From: Pseudomonas zanjanensis
GTDB taxonomy: Bacteria; Pseudomonadota; Gammaproteobacteria; Pseudomonadales; Pseudomonadaceae
NCBI RefSeq assembly: GCF_014268745.2
Contig: NZ_JABWRB020000001.1
Location: 62,001-126,000 of the forward strand
DNA length: 64,000 bases
Direction of reading: 5' to 3'
Shown piece after piece: positions 17,645 to 26,363 of this stretch; the stretch's first letter is position 1; every line of letters begins with the position of its first letter. The notes beneath the pieces were generated by a model, which ran no database searches, was not told the origin of the DNA, and saw only the letters and a program-made list of their open reading frames with translations. Both the position numbers and the translations under genes were made by a program.

Positions 17645-17874
17645 AGGCGGCCTGACAGCCGACCTGACTCTCATGGTCGTACACCCCTCAGATCTGTTTG
17701 AGCAGGTCCTGTGGGAGCAAAGCTTGCTCGCGAGGCGGCTTTATAGCCGACCTGGCTCTCCCGGTCGTACTTCAATCCAATTGTGGGAGCGGGCTTGCTC
17801 GCGAAGGCGGCCTGACAGCCGACCTGGCTCTCCCGGTCGTACTCCAATCCAATTGTGGGAGCGAGCTTGATTGA
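17645..17874. repeat. Tandem array of three REP-containing units
   Basis: Three direct units begin GGCGGCCTGACAGCCGACCT or GGCGGCTTTATAGCCGACCT (17647, 17734, 17806). Each contains the small hairpin CGACC...GGTCG and the last two a TTCAATCCAATTG/CTCCAATCCAATTG spacer. Each ends in GTGGGAGC plus a GCTTGCTCGCG-like arm, degenerate in the last unit (GAGCTTGATTGAG). Unit lengths are roughly 85, 72 and 69 bases. The array abuts the 3' end of the CoA-transferase gene. Confidence 0.8.
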
Positions 17875-17896
17875 GTGGTTGCCCTCCTGCGGTGCG

Positions 17897-19096
17897 TCAA
17901 ATGGCGCCATCACTCCGCAGCTTGGCGATCTGCTGCGCGTCGTAGCCCAGTTCGCCGAGCACCTGGGCATTGTGTTCACCCAATGCCGGCCCGACCCATT
18001 CGGAGGTGCCCGGGGTGTCGGAGAGTTTCGGTACGATTCCTGGCATCTTGAACGCCTTGCCGTCCGGCAGCTTGGCCTGCAGGAACATTTCACGGGCCAG
18101 GAATTGCGGGTCGCTGAACATGTCTTCGGCGCTGAAGATCCGGCTGGCCGGTACCCCGGCCTGGTTCAGTTGGTCGATAACGCTGTCGAGCGGCAGCCCG
18201 TTGACCCAGCGATCGATGACGCCGTAGAGCTCATCGCGCCGGCTGTCACGGCCATCATTGCTGGCCAGTTGCGGGTCATTGGCCAGGTCGTCACGCCCGA
18301 TGATCTGCATGAAGCGCTTGAAGATCGCATCGCCGTTGGCGCCAATCTGCACGTGCTTGCCGTCGGCGCTGGTGTGGATGGACGAGGGGGTGATGCCGGG
18401 CATGATGTTGCCGGTGCGCTCGCGGATGAAGCCGAACACGTCGAACTCCGGCACCATGCTTTCCATCATGGCGAAAATCGCCTCGTACAAAGCCACGTCC
18501 ACCACTTGCCCGGTTCCGCCGTTGACCTCGCGGTGACGCAGGGCCATCAACGCGCCAATCACGCCCCAAAGGGCGGCGATGGAGTCGCCGATGGAAATCC
18601 CGGTGCGCACCGGCGGGCGGTCTTCGAAACCGGTGATGTAGCGCAGGCCGCCCATGGATTCGCCCACCGCGCCAAACCCCGGCTGGTCTTTCATCGGCCC
18701 GGTCTGGCCAAAGCCCGAAAGCCGTACCATCACCAGCTTCGGGTTCAGTGCGTGCAGCACATCCCAGCCCAGGCCGAGCTTTTCCAATACGCCGGGGCGA
18801 AAATTCTCGATCAGGATGTCGGCTTCTCCGATCAGTTTCTTCAGGATCGCCAAGCCTTCGGGGTGCTTGAGGTTCAAGGTCAGGGACTTCTTGTTGCGTG
18901 CCTGGACGAACCACCACAAGGATGTGCCTTCATACAGCTTGCGCCATTTGCGCAGCGGATCACCGCCATCGGGGGATTCGACCTTGATGACGTCGGCACC
19001 AAATTCGCCGCAGATTCGCGAGGCGAAGGGCCCGGCGATCAAAGTGCCGAGTTCGATGACTTTGACGCCGGCAAGGGGTTTGGCAGTAAGCGACAT
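17897..19096 (-). CDS. CaiB/BaiF family CoA-transferase
   Basis: 399-residue class III CoA-transferase, moving CoA between acyl acids. The N-terminus KVIELGTLIAGPFASRICGEFGADVIKVE is the family signature, followed by NKKSLTLNLKHPEG and IENFRPGVLEKLGLG. The catalytic aspartate is in GISIGDSIAAL near residue 170. ATG 19096 gives the standard start. The substrate pair is not predictable; relatives include formyl-, succinyl- and itaconate-type transferases. It stands alone, divergent from yaeQ. Confidence 0.9.
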   Translation of the reverse strand: MSLTAKPLAGVKVIELGTLIAGPFASRICGEFGADVIKVESPDGGDPLRKWRKLYEGTSLWWFVQARNKKSLTLNLKHPEGLAILKKLIGEADILIENFRPGVLEKLGLGWDVLHALNPKLVMVRLSGFGQTGPMKDQPGFGAVGESMGGLRYITGFEDRPPVRTGISIGDSIAALWGVIGALMALRHREVNGGTGQVVDVALYEAIFAMMESMVPEFDVFGFIRERTGNIMPGITPSSIHTSADGKHVQIGANGDAIFKRFMQIIGRDDLANDPQLASNDGRDSRRDELYGVIDRWVNGLPLDSVIDQLNQAGVPASRIFSAEDMFSDPQFLAREMFLQAKLPDGKAFKMPGIVPKLSDTPGTSEWVGPALGEHNAQVLGELGYDAQQIAKLRSDGAI

Positions 19097-19242
19097 GACG
19101 GTTCCTGTAGGACAAAGCAGAACGGATAGAGCGTTTTATCATAGGCCAGGGCCGGTCGCCGCAGGTTGATGGTCGGCAATTCGTGGATTGCCCGCGTCAT
19201 CGGTTAGACTTGCCGCCTTTCCTCGTATCAAGAAGCCCGTTC

Positions 19243-19785
19243 ATGGCCCAGCCGTCCACGACCTACAAGTTTGAACTGAACCTCACCGACCTCGACCGCA
19301 ATGTGTACGAGAATGTGAAGCAGACCATCGCCCGCCACCCTTCGGAAACCGAAGAGCGCATGACCGTGCGCCTGCTGGCCTACGCGTTCTGGTACAACGA
19401 GCTGCTGGCGTTTGGTCGTGGTCTGTCAGACGTCGATGAGCCTGCGCTGTGGGAAAAAAGCCTGGATGACCGGGTGCTGCACTGGATCGAAGTCGGTCAG
19501 CCGGATGCCGATCGTCTGACCTGGTGCTCGCGCCGGACCGAGCGCACCAGCCTGCTGGCCTACGGCAGCCTGCGGGTGTGGGAAGGCAAGGTGATTCCGG
19601 CGGTCAAGAACCTGAAGAACGTCAACATCGCCGCCGTGCCCCAGGAAGTGCTCGAAACCCTGGCCAAGGACATGCCCCGGGTGATCAAGTGGGATGTGAT
19701 GATCAGCGAAGGCACGATTTTCGTGACTGACGACCGTGGCCAGCATGAAGTCCAGCTCCAATGGTTGCTGGGCGAACGCGGTTGA
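19243..19785 (+). CDS. yaeQ: YaeQ family protein
   Basis: 180-residue protein of the YaeQ fold, structurally related to PD-(D/E)XK nucleases, with no settled biochemical role. Characteristic stretches are TYKFELNLTDLDRNVY, ERMTVRLLAYAFWYNE and WIEVGQPDADRLTWCSRR. ATG 19243 gives the family's MAQPSTTYKF-like start; earlier in-frame codons lack family sequence. It precedes recJ in the same direction but is separated by a REPIN. Confidence 0.92.
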   Translation: MAQPSTTYKFELNLTDLDRNVYENVKQTIARHPSETEERMTVRLLAYAFWYNELLAFGRGLSDVDEPALWEKSLDDRVLHWIEVGQPDADRLTWCSRRTERTSLLAYGSLRVWEGKVIPAVKNLKNVNIAAVPQEVLETLAKDMPRVIKWDVMISEGTIFVTDDRGQHEVQLQWLLGERG

Positions 19786-19814
19786 GCCATTGACAGGTAT
19801 TGAGTGAACTCATT

Positions 19815-19905
19815 GTGGCGAGGGAGCTTGCTCCCGCTTGGGTACGCAGCGCCCACAATCAAGGGGGCCGCTACGCAGCCCAGCGGGAGCAAGCTCCCTC
19901 GCCAC
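19815..19905. repeat. REPIN family A, copy 2
   Basis: GTGGCGAGGGAGCTTGCTCC and its complement enclose about 50 bases in the yaeQ-recJ gap. It ends 37 bases before the recJ start codon, so it lies in or next to the recJ leader. Confidence 0.9.
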
Positions 19906-19942
19906 GGTCCAGGACCAAAAAGTAGAGAAATGTCCGTCCCCC

Positions 19943-21652
19943 ATGCGTATAGAACCCCGCCAACTGCCCGACACCCTGCCGTTCCTCGGTGACCTGCCGC
20001 CCCTGTTGACCCGCCTGTACGCAGCACGCGGCGTGCAGTCCGAGGCCGAACTGGACAAGAGCCTGGCGCGCTTGATTCCGTTCCAGCAGCTCAAGGGGAT
20101 CGACGCCGCGGTGGATCTGCTGGTGACGGCGCTGGAGCAACGCCAGCGGATCCTGATCGTCGGGGATTTCGATGCCGATGGCGCGACGGCCAGCACGGTG
20201 GGCATGTTGGGCTTGCGCCTGCTGGGTGCGGCCCATGTCGATTACCTGGTGCCCAATCGCTTCGAATATGGCTATGGGCTGACCCCGGAAATCGTCGAAG
20301 TCGCCCTGGCCCGCGAACCGCAATTGCTGATCACCGTGGATAACGGCATTTCCAGTGTGGAAGGCGTGGCGGCGGCGAAAGCGGCGGGGCTTCGGGTGCT
20401 GGTCACCGACCACCACTTGCCGGGCCTCGAATTGCCGGCGGCAGACGCCATCGTCAATCCGAACCAGCCGGGCTGCGAGTTCCCGAGCAAGGCCCTGGCC
20501 GGTGTCGGGGTGATTTTTTATGTGCTGATGGCGCTGCGGGCGCGTTTGCGCAGCCTGGGCTGGTACGCCAGCACCCCTCAGCCGAACATTGGCGAATTGC
20601 TCGACCTGGTGGCCCTGGGCAGCGTGGCCGACGTGGTACCGCTGGACGCGAATAATCGGATCCTGGTGCACCAGGGCCTGGAACGGATTCGCGCCGGACG
20701 CGCCCGGCCCGGCATCAAGGCGATCCTGGAAGTGGCCAAGCGCGACGCAGCGCGGATTACTTCCACTGACCTCGGATTTATCCTCGGGCCGCGTCTGAAT
20801 GCGGCCGGGCGCCTGGACGACATGAGCCTGGGCATCGAATGCCTGCTCACCGACGACCCGGCCCTGGCGCGGGAAATGGCGGCGCAACTGGACGGCATGA
20901 ACCAGGACCGCAAATCCATCGAGCAAGGCATGCAGCGTGAAGCCCTGGCCCAGCTCAAGGACCTGCCGGTGGAGTCGATGCCATTCGGCTTGTGCCTGTT
21001 CGATCCGCAGTGGCACCAAGGGGTGATCGGCATCCTCGCCTCGCGGATGAAAGAACGTTATTTCCGGCCGACCATCGCCTTTGCCGACGCCGGCGACGGC
21101 TTGCTCAAGGGCTCGGGGCGCTCGGTGCCGGGCTTCCACATTCGCGATGCGCTGAGCGTCGTGGCGGCGCAGCATCCGACGCTGATCAGCAAGTACGGCG
21201 GTCACGCCATGGCGGCGGGGCTGACGCTGCCGGAGGCGAATTTTCCATTGTTCGCCGAAGCGTTCGATGCGGAAGTGCGCCGGCAACTGCGCGAAGAAGA
21301 CCTGACCGGCCGGCTGTTGTCGGATGGCACCCTGGCGGTGGAGGAGTTTCATCTGGAACTGGCCCGGGCGCTGCGGCATGCCGGTCCCTGGGGCCAGCAT
21401 TTCCCGGAGCCGATGTTCCATGGCGTGTTCCAGTTGGTCGAGCAACGCGTGGTGGGCGAACGGCACCTGAAGGTCATCCTCAAGAGCGAATGCGGCTCGG
21501 TGAAGCTCGACGGCATTGCCTTCGGCATCGACCGCGAGATCTGGCCCAACCCTACCGTGCGCTGGGTGGAGCTGGCCTACAAGCTCGACCTCAACGAGTT
21601 CCGCGGCCAGGAAACGGTGCAGTTGATGATTGCCCATATCGAGCCGCGGTAG
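19943..21652 (+). CDS. recJ: Single-stranded-DNA-specific exonuclease RecJ
   Basis: 569-residue 5'-3' exonuclease acting on single-stranded DNA in recombination, mismatch and base-excision repair. The DHH phosphoesterase motifs are VGDFDADGATAS (about residue 72), VTVDNGISS, the DHH itself in VTDHHLPGLELPAADA, and ALGSVADVVPL. The DHHA1 region holds GSGRSVPGFHIRDAL and KYGGHAMAAGL. The C-terminal OB-like domain completes the usual length. ATG 19943 yields MRIEPRQLP as in other pseudomonads. Confidence 0.96.
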   Translation: MRIEPRQLPDTLPFLGDLPPLLTRLYAARGVQSEAELDKSLARLIPFQQLKGIDAAVDLLVTALEQRQRILIVGDFDADGATASTVGMLGLRLLGAAHVDYLVPNRFEYGYGLTPEIVEVALAREPQLLITVDNGISSVEGVAAAKAAGLRVLVTDHHLPGLELPAADAIVNPNQPGCEFPSKALAGVGVIFYVLMALRARLRSLGWYASTPQPNIGELLDLVALGSVADVVPLDANNRILVHQGLERIRAGRARPGIKAILEVAKRDAARITSTDLGFILGPRLNAAGRLDDMSLGIECLLTDDPALAREMAAQLDGMNQDRKSIEQGMQREALAQLKDLPVESMPFGLCLFDPQWHQGVIGILASRMKERYFRPTIAFADAGDGLLKGSGRSVPGFHIRDALSVVAAQHPTLISKYGGHAMAAGLTLPEANFPLFAEAFDAEVRRQLREEDLTGRLLSDGTLAVEEFHLELARALRHAGPWGQHFPEPMFHGVFQLVEQRVVGERHLKVILKSECGSVKLDGIAFGIDREIWPNPTVRWVELAYKLDLNEFRGQETVQLMIAHIEPR

Positions 21653-21673
21653 GCGATACGCCGATCGGCCTTT

Positions 21674-21782
21674 GTGGCGAGGGAGCTTGCTCCCGCTGGA
21701 CGCGACAGCGTCCCCTTGCAATGTGATGGCTGGAACTCAGGGGGCCGCTTCGCAGCCCAACGGGAGCAAGCTCCCTCGCCAC
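21674..21782. repeat. REPIN family A, copy 3
   Basis: GTGGCGAGGGAGCTTGCTCC to its complement, 21 bases after recJ. The remaining gap to 22008 (about 225 bases) shows no supported gene. It holds some local symmetry (CCCGCGGGGGCGGG at 21920-21933) and presumably the next gene's promoter, which I could not place. Confidence 0.9.
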
Positions 21783-22007
21783 GAGATGCAAGCAGCCTTG
21801 AGCGAACGTCGTTGCGTCACACCGTCGGTTTTTAAGTTCTGAACCCTCCGTCCTCGCGGGTTGTCGACTAGGCTCTAAGCACTGCTTGATAGCCCTTGTG
21901 ACGTCTTGTCGAATTTTTGCCCGCGGGGGCGGGTGTTGTACCTTTTGTCACTCGTCGACTGTTCAAACAGAACCCTGGAGCCTGCCCACTGATTCGAGAG
22001 GTGCCCC

Positions 22008-23114
22008 ATGAGTCTGCTGCTGGAACCCTATACCCTTCGCCAATTGACCCTGCCCAATCGCATCGCGGTATCGCCGATGTGCCAGTATTCGAGCACCGAT
22101 GGCCTGGCCAACGATTGGCACCTGGTGCACTTGGGCAGCCGCGCCGTGGGCGGTGCCGGCCTGGTGTTCACCGAAGCCACCGCCGTGACCGCCGACGGTC
22201 GCATCACCGCCCAGGACCTGGGGCTGTGGAACGATGAACAGATCGAACCCCTGCAACGCATCACCCGGTTCATCACCGCCCAAGGCGCCGTGCCGGGCAT
22301 ACAACTGGCCCATGCCGGACGCAAGGCCAGCACCTGGCGACCCTGGCTGGGCAAGCATGGCAGCGTCAAACCGGCGGACGGCGGCTGGGTGCCGGTCGGC
22401 CCGTCGCCGATTGCCTTCGATCCGCAACACACCCAGCCGGTGCAGTTGGACGAAGGGCAGATCGCCGATCTGATCCAGGCCTTCGTGGAGGCGGCCAAGC
22501 GCGCCCTCACGGCCGGCTTCAAGGTGGTCGAGGTCCACGCGGCCCATGGTTATCTGCTGCATCAATTCCTGTCGCCGTTGAGCAATCAGCGGCGCGATCA
22601 ATACGGCGGCTCGTTCGAGAACCGCATCCGGCTGGTGCTGCAAGTCACCAAGGCGATCCGGGCCGTATGGCCTGAAGAACTGCCGGTGTTCGTGCGCGTC
22701 TCCGCCACCGATTGGGTCGAGGACGGTTGGAACCCGGACGAAACCGTGGAACTGGCGCGGCGCTTCAGGGCGCTGGGGGTGGACCTGATCGATGTGTCAT
22801 CGGGCGGCACGGCCGCCAATGCGGAAATTCCCACCGGCCCGGGTTACCAGACACGCTTTGCCGAGCGGGTGCGCAAGGAGTCGGAAATCGCCACCGGCAC
22901 CGTCGGCATGATCACCGAACCGGCCCAGGCCGAGCACATCCTGCGCACTTGCCAGGCGGACATTATTTTCCTGGCCCGGGAATTGTTGCGTGATCCGTAC
23001 TGGGCCCTGCATGCCGATGATGATCTGGGCGGCCGCAAGGCCACGTGGCCGGCGCAATACCAGCGGGCCACCCATCGGGACCAGCCGATTCATGAGTCGG
23101 ATTTGCGGGACTAA
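22008..23114 (+). CDS. NADH:flavin oxidoreductase, Old Yellow Enzyme (YqjM/XenA class)
   Basis: 368-residue FMN-dependent ene-reductase with a TIM barrel. PMCQY places Cys 25 and Tyr 27, which mark the thermophilic-like OYE class (YqjM, XenA). EVHAAHGYLLHQFLSP contains the substrate-binding His pair, and SNQRRDQYGGSFENRIRL and the late FLARELLRDPYW motif for FMN phosphate are present. Likely reduces activated alkenes or xenobiotics such as nitro compounds with NAD(P)H. ATG 22008 follows GAGAGGTG. A terminator lies just downstream. Physiological substrate unknown. Confidence 0.93.
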   Translation: MSLLLEPYTLRQLTLPNRIAVSPMCQYSSTDGLANDWHLVHLGSRAVGGAGLVFTEATAVTADGRITAQDLGLWNDEQIEPLQRITRFITAQGAVPGIQLAHAGRKASTWRPWLGKHGSVKPADGGWVPVGPSPIAFDPQHTQPVQLDEGQIADLIQAFVEAAKRALTAGFKVVEVHAAHGYLLHQFLSPLSNQRRDQYGGSFENRIRLVLQVTKAIRAVWPEELPVFVRVSATDWVEDGWNPDETVELARRFRALGVDLIDVSSGGTAANAEIPTGPGYQTRFAERVRKESEIATGTVGMITEPAQAEHILRTCQADIIFLARELLRDPYWALHADDDLGGRKATWPAQYQRATHRDQPIHESDLRD

Positions 23115-23132
23115 GGGGTCGATAAAACAGGA

Positions 23133-23163
23133 AGCCCCGGTCGATTGGCCGGGGCTTTTTTTG
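23133..23163 (+). terminator. Intrinsic terminator after the OYE gene
   Basis: AGCCCCGG, loop TCGATTGG, CCGGGGCT, then seven T. It separates this gene from convergent opgD. Confidence 0.92.
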
Positions 23164-23193
23164 TTTTATCTGGAATCGTTGGTGCTTGTACTG

Positions 23194-23295
23194 CCGCCTT
23201 CGCGAGCAAGCCCGCTCCCACAGGGATTGGATGTGGCTCACAAACTCTGTGGATAACACAAGCCCACTGTGGGAGCGGGCTTGCTCGCGAAGGCG
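23194..23295. repeat. REP family B pair, arms facing outward
   Basis: CCGCCTTCGCGAGCAAGCCC...CCCAC at the left and GTGGGAGCGGGCTTGCTCGC...GGCG at the right. The arm order is the reverse of most other pairs of this family in the window. It lies between the convergent OYE and opgD genes. Confidence 0.85.
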
Positions 23296-23316
23296 TCATC
23301 CCTGACGCAGCAGGGC

Positions 23317-24945
23317 TCAGGGATACTTACGCTTATCCGGCGCCGGCGGGAAGTACTGGTACAACCAGGTCTCGCTCAAGGTCCGGTCCTTGGTGCGAAT
23401 GAACAGGCGCATCTGTACCGGGTCCACACGGTCGTCGGTCGGGTACCAATCGAAGGTGATGCGATAGCCCTTGATCGCATCCAGCACCAACACGTTGAAG
23501 TCCTTCACTTCGCCGTGGGAGCAGGTCACCACCGGTTCGATGCCGGTGCCCGGCGGCAGTTGGTCGAGGCCACCGCCGCTGAAGTCCACGGCGAAACGGC
23601 GTGCCCAGACGGTCGGGTAATGCTCGCCCGGTGCCCAACCTTCGATGAAGCCGCCCATGCCTGAACGGGTGGCGTCGACATGGGCCAGGTCGGTGCTGAC
23701 CGGCGGCAGGGCGCTCCAGTAGAGCTTGTAGCCATAGTTCAGCGAGTCACCGGCGGCCACCGGTTTTTTCGGCGTCCAGAACGCGACGATGTTGTCCAGG
23801 GTTTCGCCGGTAGTCGGAATCTCCAGCAGGTCGACCGAGCCTTCGCCCCAGGCCGTCGTCGGTTCGACCCACAGGCTCGGACGCTTGCTGTACCAGTCCA
23901 CGGTGTCCTGGTAGCTGGCAAAGTCGTGATCGGTCTGCACCAGGCCGAAGCCTTTTGGGTCCTTGTCGGCGAACGCATTGAATTGCAGGGTGGCGGGGTT
24001 GTTCAACGGACGACAGACCCACTCGCCGTTGCCGCGCCACATGGCCAGACGGTCGGAGTCGTGGATTTGCGGGTGAATGGTGTCGCACATGCGCCGCTCG
24101 ACGGTGCCGCAACTGAACATGCTGGTCATGGGGGCGATACCCAGTTGCTCGATGGCGGTACGGGCGTTGACGTGTGCGTCGATCTCCATCACCACCCGGG
24201 TCGGCTGGCAATCGATGTCGAACCGATAGGCACCGGTAGCACTGGGGGAGTCGAGCAGGGCGTAGACCACGAAGCGGGTGCTGTTCTTGTCCGGGGTTTC
24301 GAACCAGAATTTAGTGAAGTCCGGGAATTCCTCGCGCTTCTTGGCGTAGGTGTCGATGGCCAGGCCGCGGGCCGACAGCCCGTACTGGCCACTGGCGTCC
24401 ACCGCGCGGAAATAGCTGGCGCCCAGGAACGAAACGATGTCGTGCCGATCCAGCTCCGGCGCCTTGAAGACGCGAAAGCCGGCGAAGCCCAGGTCACCCG
24501 TCAATTGCGAGGTGTTGACCGTGGTTTTCTCATAGTTGAACAGCTCCGGACGGAAGTGCACCTCACGGGCCATACGTGTCTTCGGATCGACGCTGTACAT
24601 GCGCACCGGCTGCTTGAAGCCCATGCCGACGTGGAAAAACTGTGCATCCAGTTGCCGCCCGTCCAGATCATTCCATAACGAATGGTTGACGTCGTACTGG
24701 ATGGCGTTGAACTGCAGCGGCGACATCTGGGCCAGGGTCGGTGGCAGGACTTGCTTGGTGTCGACGTAGCGGCTCTCGGCCAGCCGCTTGGCCTGTTCCT
24801 TCAAACCGTTGAAGTCGAAGGGACGGGCTTCGCCGTCGGCGGTCTGTTCGGCGGCCCAGGCGCGTGCGGCCATGAGCCCGGAGGCCGATAGCCCGGTGTA
24901 GGCGGCGAAGGCCATGGAGGCCTTGAGCAGATTCCTGCGGTGCAT
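23317..24945 (-). CDS. opgD: Glucans biosynthesis protein D (OpgD/MdoD), Tat-exported
   Basis: 542-residue periplasmic protein involved in osmoregulated periplasmic glucan backbone synthesis and modification. The N-terminus [19 protein letters not shown] has the twin arginine of a Tat signal with cleavage after RAWA, which distinguishes OpgD from Sec-exported OpgG. The mature part shows the MdoG/OpgG fold stretches [28 protein letters not shown] and [22 protein letters not shown] 24945 is used because upstream in-frame codons would bury the signal peptide. It is monocistronic, convergent with the OYE gene. Confidence 0.94.
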   Translation of the reverse strand: MHRRNLLKASMAFAAYTGLSASGLMAARAWAAEQTADGEARPFDFNGLKEQAKRLAESRYVDTKQVLPPTLAQMSPLQFNAIQYDVNHSLWNDLDGRQLDAQFFHVGMGFKQPVRMYSVDPKTRMAREVHFRPELFNYEKTTVNTSQLTGDLGFAGFRVFKAPELDRHDIVSFLGASYFRAVDASGQYGLSARGLAIDTYAKKREEFPDFTKFWFETPDKNSTRFVVYALLDSPSATGAYRFDIDCQPTRVVMEIDAHVNARTAIEQLGIAPMTSMFSCGTVERRMCDTIHPQIHDSDRLAMWRGNGEWVCRPLNNPATLQFNAFADKDPKGFGLVQTDHDFASYQDTVDWYSKRPSLWVEPTTAWGEGSVDLLEIPTTGETLDNIVAFWTPKKPVAAGDSLNYGYKLYWSALPPVSTDLAHVDATRSGMGGFIEGWAPGEHYPTVWARRFAVDFSGGGLDQLPPGTGIEPVVTCSHGEVKDFNVLVLDAIKGYRITFDWYPTDDRVDPVQMRLFIRTKDRTLSETWLYQYFPPAPDKRKYP

Positions 24946-25307
24946 AAATACAACCTTTCTCGAAACAGCCCCGAGCCGATCCTGGCCACAGCGACTGATA
25001 AAGGAGTTCGGACATGCCTTTGGCCAAACGCGACGAACGTTAGAACAGATGCCTGAGAGCTGGATCGGTTCACCGAGGCGCAAAATCATAGGGGAAATAC
25101 AGGCTTGGAGAGATAGGAAAGCGTGGCATGGTTAAATTTTCTTACAGTTATTTCTTTTTTTATGCCGATTCCCTGTTTTTTTGACTAATTACTCTAAAAC
25201 TCCCTTTTCACGCTTTGAATCCTCCCTATTCTTTAGCGTGACAGACGATCCAACCCGGGTTTCAGACGGCGCTATCAGGTCAACCTCGACGTTAAGAAGG
25301 ACAACTC
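24946..25307. other. Gene-free divergent region with an AT-rich core
   Basis: The region separates opgD (leftward) from the 61-aa gene (rightward). 25125-25235 is strikingly AT-rich for this genome, with runs such as TTTCTTTTTTTATG and TGTTTTTTTGACTAATT. A pair TTTTCA (25205-25210) and TATTCT (25227-25232), 16 bases apart, could be a rightward promoter. Towards opgD, on the minus strand, GAACCG and TCTGT 16 bases apart (25071-25045) loosely resemble an AlgU site. Neither is firm. Confidence 0.4.
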
Positions 25308-25493
25308 ATGACAAAAATACAGGGCATCACCGAAATGCTGGGGATCTTTCCAGGCCTGACCCACCCGCGCAGGACACGCCGGCTCAGCCTGGAAGAAATG
25401 AGATTGGTCGAGCGTTATCGGGAGTTGTCGGAAAACGACCGCATCGCCATGCGTTACCTGGTGGATGCGATGCGCAGTGTTTCGCGGTTTTGA
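25308..25493 (+). CDS. Small conserved-looking protein, 61 aa, unknown
   Basis: The product is 61 residues, basic and charged, with AAGAAGGAC as a good ribosome site seven bases before ATG. It has a short N-terminal stretch (MTKIQGITEMLGIFPGLTHP), a basic RRTRRLS patch and a helical C-terminus, LSENDRIAMRYLVDAM, that resembles the linker/dimer helices found after Xre-type HTH domains. No HTH itself is present. I believe similar small proteins occur in other Pseudomonas but cannot name a family. It stands alone 160 bases before the toxin-antitoxin pair and has its own AT-rich leader. Confidence 0.6.
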   Translation: MTKIQGITEMLGIFPGLTHPRRTRRLSLEEMRLVERYRELSENDRIAMRYLVDAMRSVSRF

Positions 25494-25609
25494 CCAGAGA
25501 CCCTGCAGCCTTTAAATGGCCTCGCAATTTTCCTACCAACGAGTGGGAATTTTCAAACGAGGCCAAGCACATCGGCCTACCGTCAGCGGCGGTTGCAGGC
25601 CTGAGCGTG

Positions 25610-25640
25610 AAGTATTACTTTTCTATGTGAAGTAATACTT
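25610..25640 (+). promoter_or_regulatory. Probable operator of the vapBC-like pair
   Basis: AAGTATTACTT (25610-25620) and AAGTAATACTT (25630-25640) are exact reverse complements separated by nine bases, centre-to-centre 20 bases or two helical turns. The site ends 13 bases before the antitoxin start. AbrB-type antitoxins bind such inverted repeats to repress their own operon, so autoregulation is the natural reading. Confidence 0.75.
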
Positions 25641-25653
25641 TGAGGAGAATACA

Positions 25654-25899
25654 GTGCCGACGACTATGACCAGCAAAGGACAAGTCACCATTCCCAAACC
25701 CATTCGCGACGCGCTGCACTTGATTCCTGGCTGTGCGGTAGAGTTCAGCATCAATGCACAGGGCGAGGTAGTGCTGCATGCAGGTAAGCCCGGAACAGCC
25801 GAGGCAGCTATCGGTGATCGCTTTGAAGCTGTCCGTGGCAGGGCGGATATCAAATGGCGCACAGACGATCTAATGGCCCTGTTGCGTGGTGAAGACTGA
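25654..25899 (+). CDS. AbrB/SpoVT-type antitoxin (VapB-like)
   Basis: 81-residue antitoxin with an N-terminal swapped-hairpin AbrB DNA-binding domain: MTSKGQVTIPKPIRDALHL and GCAVEFSINAQGEVVL are diagnostic. The C-terminal acidic tail (RTDDLMALLRGED) should wrap the toxin. GTG 25654 is favoured because GAGGAG lies six bases upstream; an in-frame ATG at 25666 would be 18 bases away from it. Its TGA overlaps the toxin ATG by one base, so the pair is translationally coupled. Base composition is lower in GC than the neighbours, as expected for an acquired cassette. Confidence 0.88.
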   Translation: MPTTMTSKGQVTIPKPIRDALHLIPGCAVEFSINAQGEVVLHAGKPGTAEAAIGDRFEAVRGRADIKWRTDDLMALLRGED

Positions 25900-26300
25900 T
25901 GATATTGGTCGATACCAACGTCTTGATCGATGTGCTGGAAGATGATCCGGTTTGGGCTGATTGGTCCATCGAGCAGATGCGTGCCCAATCCAAAATTCAC
26001 AATTTGGTAATCAATCCAGTTATTTATGCTGAACTGTCCCAGACATTTTCTACCTTCGAAGCGTTGAATGAGGTTGTCGAAGAGATGGGGCTGCTAATGC
26101 AGGAGGTACCTCGTCCAGCGTTGTTTTTGGCAGGGAAGGCTTTTGTGCGTTATCGAAAGGTGGGCGGTAGCAAAAATAATGTGTTTGCCGATTTCTTCAT
26201 CGGTGCCCATGCGGCTGTCAAGCGTCTTCCTTTGCTTACGCGTGATGCGAAGCGTTACCGAAGTTATTTTCCTTCGGTGCAGTTGGTGGTGCCATCGTGA
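25899..26300 (+). CDS. PIN-domain toxin (VapC-like ribonuclease)
   Basis: 133-residue PIN-domain nuclease. The first acidic residue is Asp 5 in MILVDTNVLIDVL, a second is the Glu in VIYAELSQTF, and further acidic residues lie in NNVFADFFIGAHA and LLTRDAKRYRSYFP, the last being a standard VapC C-terminus. VapC toxins cleave initiator or other tRNAs or rRNA; the target here is unknown. It is coupled to the antitoxin by the overlapping TGATG and followed by a perfect hairpin. All expected catalytic acids are present, so it is probably functional. Confidence 0.88.
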   Translation: MILVDTNVLIDVLEDDPVWADWSIEQMRAQSKIHNLVINPVIYAELSQTFSTFEALNEVVEEMGLLMQEVPRPALFLAGKAFVRYRKVGGSKNNVFADFFIGAHAAVKRLPLLTRDAKRYRSYFPSVQLVVPS

Positions 26301-26309
26301 GATGCGCTT

Positions 26310-26343
26310 CACCACGACCAGTATCGTCCCCTTGGTCGTGGTG
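26310..26343. terminator. Hairpin between the toxin gene and convergent patD
   Basis: CACCACGACCA and TGGTCGTGGTG form a perfect 11-bp stem around a 12-base loop. Lacking a long T-tract on either side, it is a probable bidirectional end only. Confidence 0.55.
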
Positions 26344-26363
26344 TAATCGCAATTAGCATTGGC

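Noticed and set aside
17645..17874. CRISPR-like array
   Set aside because: Only three units, with repeat lengths near 70-85 bases and similar spacers, and REP arms inside; no cas genes.
25181..25630. 149-aa open frame over the AT-rich leader and the 61-aa gene
   Set aside because: No ribosome site or family sequence, and the 61-aa frame inside it has a good ribosome site.
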